From JAAYAN01 sp964437215 (GTDB lineage Bacteria; Bacteroidota; Ignavibacteria; Ignavibacteriales; Melioribacteraceae), in contig CAYTFZ010000003.1 of assembly GCA_964437215.1 (NCBI GenBank), positions 1-64,000 of the forward strand: a stretch of DNA of 64,000 nt, read 5' to 3'. Under the pieces are notes generated by a model. It saw nothing but the letters and a program-made list of their open reading frames with translations, ran no database searches and was not told the origin of the DNA. The translations under genes were made by a program, and so were the position numbers. Positions 60,754 to 64,000 of the stretch are shown piece by piece (the first letter of the stretch is position 1; each line of letters begins with the position of its first letter).

Positions 60754-61793
60754 AAATTTCCGAAATATCCTTTTTCTTTAAGAAGTTCAGCTATTAGTAT
60801 TGTGCCTCCGGCAGCTCCTCTTACAGTATTATGTGAAAGTACAACAAATTTATAATCGAACAAATTATCTTCACGCAATCTGCCTACCGATACTGCCATT
60901 CCTTTATCAAGATTCCGGTGTATTTTTGGTTGCGGGAATTTATCTTCTGAAAAATAATAAATCGGTTTAACAGGGGCGGAAGGAAGATTTAATCTTTGAA
61001 CTTCGGAAGTAAATTCGTTAAATGCTTTTAAGATATCTTCTTTAGAAGGTTTATTTTTAAACTTTACCTGAACACATTCAGTATGTCCGTCAATAACAGG
61101 GACTCTGTTGCACTGTGCGCTTATTTTAAACTGTGTATTATTTATTTTTCCATTTTCAAGTTTACCTAAAATCTTTAATGGTTCCGCTTCCATTTTGGCT
61201 TCTTCACCGCCGATGAATGGAACAACATTTTCGAGAATATCCAAAGATGCTATTCCCGGATAACCGGCTCCGGAAATTGCTTGCATTGTAACAACGTTTA
61301 CGGCTTCTATCCCGAATTTATCATTCAAAGGTTTAAGTGCCATTACCATTCCAATTGTTGAGCAGTTAGGATTTGTAATAATAAAACCTTGGCTTTTTTG
61401 CTCTTTAACAAGATCAAGATGTTCATAATTTACTTCCGGTATCATCAACGGTACGTCTTCATCAAAACGATGATTACGTGCGTTTGAAATAACATAATAT
61501 CCTGCTTTAGCTAAATCGCTTTCTATTTCACCGGCTACAGACGCATCCAGTGCAGAAAAACATACCTTTGATTCCAAACTTGTATCGCAAGGTTTTACAA
61601 TCATATTCCCGATTCTTTCGGAAAGACTGCTTTGCATAATCCAATTAGCAGCATCTTTGTATTTTTTCCCTGCCGAGCGTTCGGAAGCTGCAACTTCAGA
61701 TATTTCAAACCAAGGGTGATTTGCTAATAACTCAATAAATTTTTGACCGACACTGCCGGTTGCACCAAGTACTGCAACATTTATCTTTTTCAT
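60750..61793 (-). CDS. asd: Aspartate-semialdehyde dehydrogenase
   Basis: A 347-residue enzyme reducing aspartyl phosphate. The NADP site is VAVLGATGSVGQKFIELLAN and the catalytic Cys lies in ITNPNCSTIGMVMALKPL near residue 150; AISGAGYPGIASLDI and CNRVPVIDGHTECVQVKFK, with the catalytic His, follow. The C-terminus NTVRGAAGGTILIAELL is typical of the archaeal/fungal-like branch. ATG 61793 is preferred to GTG 61802, which lies inside the thrA end. Confidence 0.96.
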   Translation of the reverse strand: MKKINVAVLGATGSVGQKFIELLANHPWFEISEVAASERSAGKKYKDAANWIMQSSLSERIGNMIVKPCDTSLESKVCFSALDASVAGEIESDLAKAGYYVISNARNHRFDEDVPLMIPEVNYEHLDLVKEQKSQGFIITNPNCSTIGMVMALKPLNDKFGIEAVNVVTMQAISGAGYPGIASLDILENVVPFIGGEEAKMEAEPLKILGKLENGKINNTQFKISAQCNRVPVIDGHTECVQVKFKNKPSKEDILKAFNEFTSEVQRLNLPSAPVKPIYYFSEDKFPQPKIHRNLDKGMAVSVGRLREDNLFDYKFVVLSHNTVRGAAGGTILIAELLKEKGYFGNL

Positions 61794-61794
61794 A

Positions 61795-64000
61795 TTATAC
61801 ACTCAAATAATTTAATGTTCTTAAAATATCGGCGTAAACACCGAATGCGGTAATTTCTGCCCCAGCCCCTGGTCCCATAATTACAAGGGGCAGTTCCTTG
61901 TAATTTGCCGTTGTAAAAGCAACAATATTATTGCTTGAAGTTAGATTTGCGAACGGATGAGTCGGGTCAATTTCCTGAATTCCCACCTTTGCCTTTCCGT
62001 TTTGGAATACAGCTGCATAGGTAAGCAGTTTGCCTTTTTCGGATGCTTTCTTTTTAAGTTCCAAAAAGTATGCGTCAAATTCCCCAATTCTATTTAGGAA
62101 TTCATCTCCGGTTTCTAACTTTTTAAGAGGTTCGGGAATTAAACTTTCAACTTCAACATCACTCATTTCAATTTCGTAACCCGATTCTCTTGCAAGTAAC
62201 AATATTTTACGGGCAAAATCTAATCCATTTAAATCATTTCTAGGATCAGGCTCTGTATAACCCTTTGCTTTAGCTTCTTTTACAATTTCACTAAACACAT
62301 CGCGCGAACGGAATTGATTAAAAATAAAGCTTAATGTTCCGGAAAGGATTCCTTCAATTTTTACTATTTTATCTCCAGATGCTCTGAGATCTGCTATAGT
62401 GCCTACAAGCGGCAAGGCTGCTCCAACATTTGTGCTGTATCGGAACTGCACATTGAATTTTTTAGCAGTCTGCTTTAAAAGATTATATTTCTCATATTTA
62501 CTGGAATTAGCAATTTTATTTGGAGTAACAACTGAAATATTCGATTCGAAAATATCTTTATATCTTTCAGTTAAAGGTTCGCTTGCAGTGCAGTCCACAA
62601 AAACAGAGTTAGGCAGATTAAATTCTTTCATCCGGCTGATAAATACATCAAGCGAAACAGGCTCGCATTCCTTATTTAATATTTTCTCAGGATCTGACAG
62701 ATTTAAACCGTTTACATCAAATTTCATATAATTAATGTCTGCTATCCCTACAACCTTGATTCTGGAATCGAGCGATTTCTGTAAATCTTCGCCATTCTTA
62801 TCAATATGGCGTAATAAAGAAGAACCGATTAATCCTCTTCCAACAAGGAAAATATTTGCTGTTTTTTTATTTGAAAGGAAAACTGAATTATGCAAAACAT
62901 TTAATGCCTTCTTAAGCTGAGTATTTTTTATAACCAACGAAATATTTAATTCTGAAGATCCTTGAGCAATAGCGTGAATGTTAATTCCGTTTTTCCCAAG
63001 ACTTTGAAATACTTTACCAGCAATGCCGGGAGTGTTTTTCATATCTTCACCGACAACTGCAATTATTGAGAGATCGGTATCGAGAGCAACTTTATTAATC
63101 TTTCCTTCTAGTATTTCATACTTAAATTCTTCCTTAATAGCATTTTTAGCATCTATGGCATTATTAGGCATAACTGCTACGCAAATGCTGTGTTCGGAAG
63201 AAGCCTGAGTAATAAGAATAATATTTATTTTTTTCTTAGCCAGCGAGCTGAATATCCGCGATGAAACACCTGCTACACCAATCATTCCCCCGCCTTGAAT
63301 TCTTACCAAAGTAATATTATCTATAGAAGAAATTCCTTTTACGTTAAACGCAACCAAACTTTCTCTTTCAATTATAATAGTTCCCTTGAACGACGGGTTA
63401 AATGTATTGCGTATTCTTATTTTTATTTTCTTTTTTAAAGCAGGAAGCATTGTCGGCGGATGGATTACCTTTGCTCCGAAATGCGAAAGCTCCATTGCTT
63501 CTTCGTAGGTTACAGCTTTTAGAGGAAATGCATCAACAACTTTTCTCGGATCGGCTGTAAGAATTCCGTTTACATCTGTCCATATTTCAATTTCTTTTGC
63601 ATTAAGAGCTGCACCAAAAATTGCTGCTGAATAATCCGACCCGCCTCTTCCTAAAGTAGTAGTTTCTCCGTCATCAGTAGAGCTTATAAATCCTGTAATT
63701 ATCTGAGTAGATTGATGTTCTTTAAAATATTCAACAATATTTCTGTTGGTTTTATCAAAATCAACGCGCGCGCTTCCGAAAGTATCGTCAGTTTTAACAA
63801 GACTACGGCTGTCAAGAAATTCACAATCAGTACCCCGGTGTTTCATTGTCTCGCTGATAATAAAGCAAGATAATCTTTCACCGAAACTTACAACATAATC
63901 AAGAGTACGGTCTGTTAATTCTCTAATAAGATAAACACCGTGAAGAATATTTTTCAACTCTTCAAAATATTTAATTACGTTTTCGGCAACTTGTTTATTG
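61795..64000 (-). CDS. thrA: Bifunctional aspartokinase/homoserine dehydrogenase, N-terminus cut by window edge
   Basis: About 734 codons are visible, open through the right edge. The first TTG inside (63957) is not the start, since the frame continues upstream as NKQVAENVIKYFEELKN. Kinase motifs include ITGFISSTDDGETTTLGRGG, SDYSAAIFGAALNA and FGAKVIHPPTM; two ACT domains follow (VAGVSSRIFSSLAKK, NTPGIAGKVFQSLGKNGINI). The homoserine dehydrogenase part has FLVGRGLIGSSLLR, STNVGAALPLVGTIADL, EGILSGTLSFIFN and KGYTEPDPRNDLNGLDFARK. It heads the threonine operon. Feedback control by threonine is likely through the ACT domains. Confidence 0.95.
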   Translation of the reverse strand, partial: NKQVAENVIKYFEELKNILHGVYLIRELTDRTLDYVVSFGERLSCFIISETMKHRGTDCEFLDSRSLVKTDDTFGSARVDFDKTNRNIVEYFKEHQSTQIITGFISSTDDGETTTLGRGGSDYSAAIFGAALNAKEIEIWTDVNGILTADPRKVVDAFPLKAVTYEEAMELSHFGAKVIHPPTMLPALKKKIKIRIRNTFNPSFKGTIIIERESLVAFNVKGISSIDNITLVRIQGGGMIGVAGVSSRIFSSLAKKKINIILITQASSEHSICVAVMPNNAIDAKNAIKEEFKYEILEGKINKVALDTDLSIIAVVGEDMKNTPGIAGKVFQSLGKNGINIHAIAQGSSELNISLVIKNTQLKKALNVLHNSVFLSNKKTANIFLVGRGLIGSSLLRHIDKNGEDLQKSLDSRIKVVGIADINYMKFDVNGLNLSDPEKILNKECEPVSLDVFISRMKEFNLPNSVFVDCTASEPLTERYKDIFESNISVVTPNKIANSSKYEKYNLLKQTAKKFNVQFRYSTNVGAALPLVGTIADLRASGDKIVKIEGILSGTLSFIFNQFRSRDVFSEIVKEAKAKGYTEPDPRNDLNGLDFARKILLLARESGYEIEMSDVEVESLIPEPLKKLETGDEFLNRIGEFDAYFLELKKKASEKGKLLTYAAVFQNGKAKVGIQEIDPTHPFANLTSSNNIVAFTTANYKELPLVIMGPGAGAEITAFGVYADILRTLNYLSV

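Noticed and set aside
1..64000. CRISPR arrays, prophage, transposase genes or classical defence modules
   Set aside because: No regularly spaced repeats and no phage, transposase or restriction genes are visible; the HNH gene is a stand-alone chromosomal family member.

Overview
The window is a 64 kb piece of a draft bacterial chromosome. It is AT-rich, densely packed and carries almost only housekeeping genes. The likely source is a member of the Bacteroidota/Chlorobiota/Ignavibacteriota group, probably an Ignavibacteria-like lineage; this is inferred from gene content, not from a search. Supporting signs are a secreted subtilase ending in a type IX secretion (T9SS) sorting domain, GWxTD, DUF2795, DUF2279 and head-GIN (DUF2807) proteins, an HPr kinase, a PyrDB/PyrK pair, and a YbeY with Asp at the third metal position. 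Shine-Dalgarno sequences such as AAAGGAG are common, and TTG or GTG starts are frequent. A 100-N gap at 20646-20745 is flanked by an identical 55-bp sequence on both sides and looks like an unmerged contig overlap.

Layout. 1-333 (-): start of a Ppx/GppA phosphatase cut by the window edge. 413-9121 (+): a small unknown protein with aroQ; then a MerR-like regulator, tRNA-Pro(GGG), purF, a T9SS-exported subtilase, pgsA, ftsY and a small membrane protein. 9155-24160 (-): a long run which, in transcription order, is DUF2279 protein, glycosyltransferase, Wzi-like barrel, S41 protease (split by the N gap), gamma-carbonic-anhydrase-like protein, metallo-beta-lactamase-fold hydrolase, ybeY, smg, topA, a Xer recombinase, hpf, hprK, an M23 peptidase, DUF2795 protein, holB and a YaaT/PSP1 protein. 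24171-29322 (-): HNH nuclease, trpS, scpA, scpB, an rsuA/rluB-family gene and lysS, ending at a hairpin terminator. 29540-31109 (+): two tRNA-Arg genes (ACG and CCG), each followed by a copy of a short palindromic repeat, then tadA and adk. 31106-42124 (-): alr, an unknown protein, manC, pyrK, pyrD, folC; then rho, a GWxTD lipoprotein or periplasmic protein, pdxA, a methyltransferase and an FtsE-type ATPase. 42269-42592 (+): ybjQ. 42589-51203 (-): a three-module ATPase/signalling protein; then prmC, dtd, an alkaline-phosphatase-superfamily protein, comEC, murB and an MFS transporter. 51442-58463: amtB (+), purE (-), a head-GIN lipoprotein (-), a 1270-residue triple-AAA protein (+) and a small coiled-coil protein with its own promoter (+). 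58521-64000 (-): thrA (cut by the window edge), asd, thrB, thrC.

Functionally the window covers aromatic, purine, pyrimidine, folate, pyridoxal, lysine/threonine-branch and cell-wall precursor synthesis, tRNA charging and editing, ribosome maturation and hibernation, chromosome segregation (scpAB, Xer, topA) and replication (holB). No CRISPR array, prophage, insertion sequence or classical defence island is visible. The most unusual locus is the AAA protein at 54172-57984. It has TPR-like helices, a beta-rich domain of unknown type, two intact CbxX/CfxQ-type ATPase modules and a third whose Walker A, Walker B and arginine-finger positions are all altered. Other points of interest are the assembly-split S41 gene, the HNH gene lacking a start codon for its conserved N-terminus, the tRNA-linked repeats, and the REC-like/HATPase/cNMP-like fusion.
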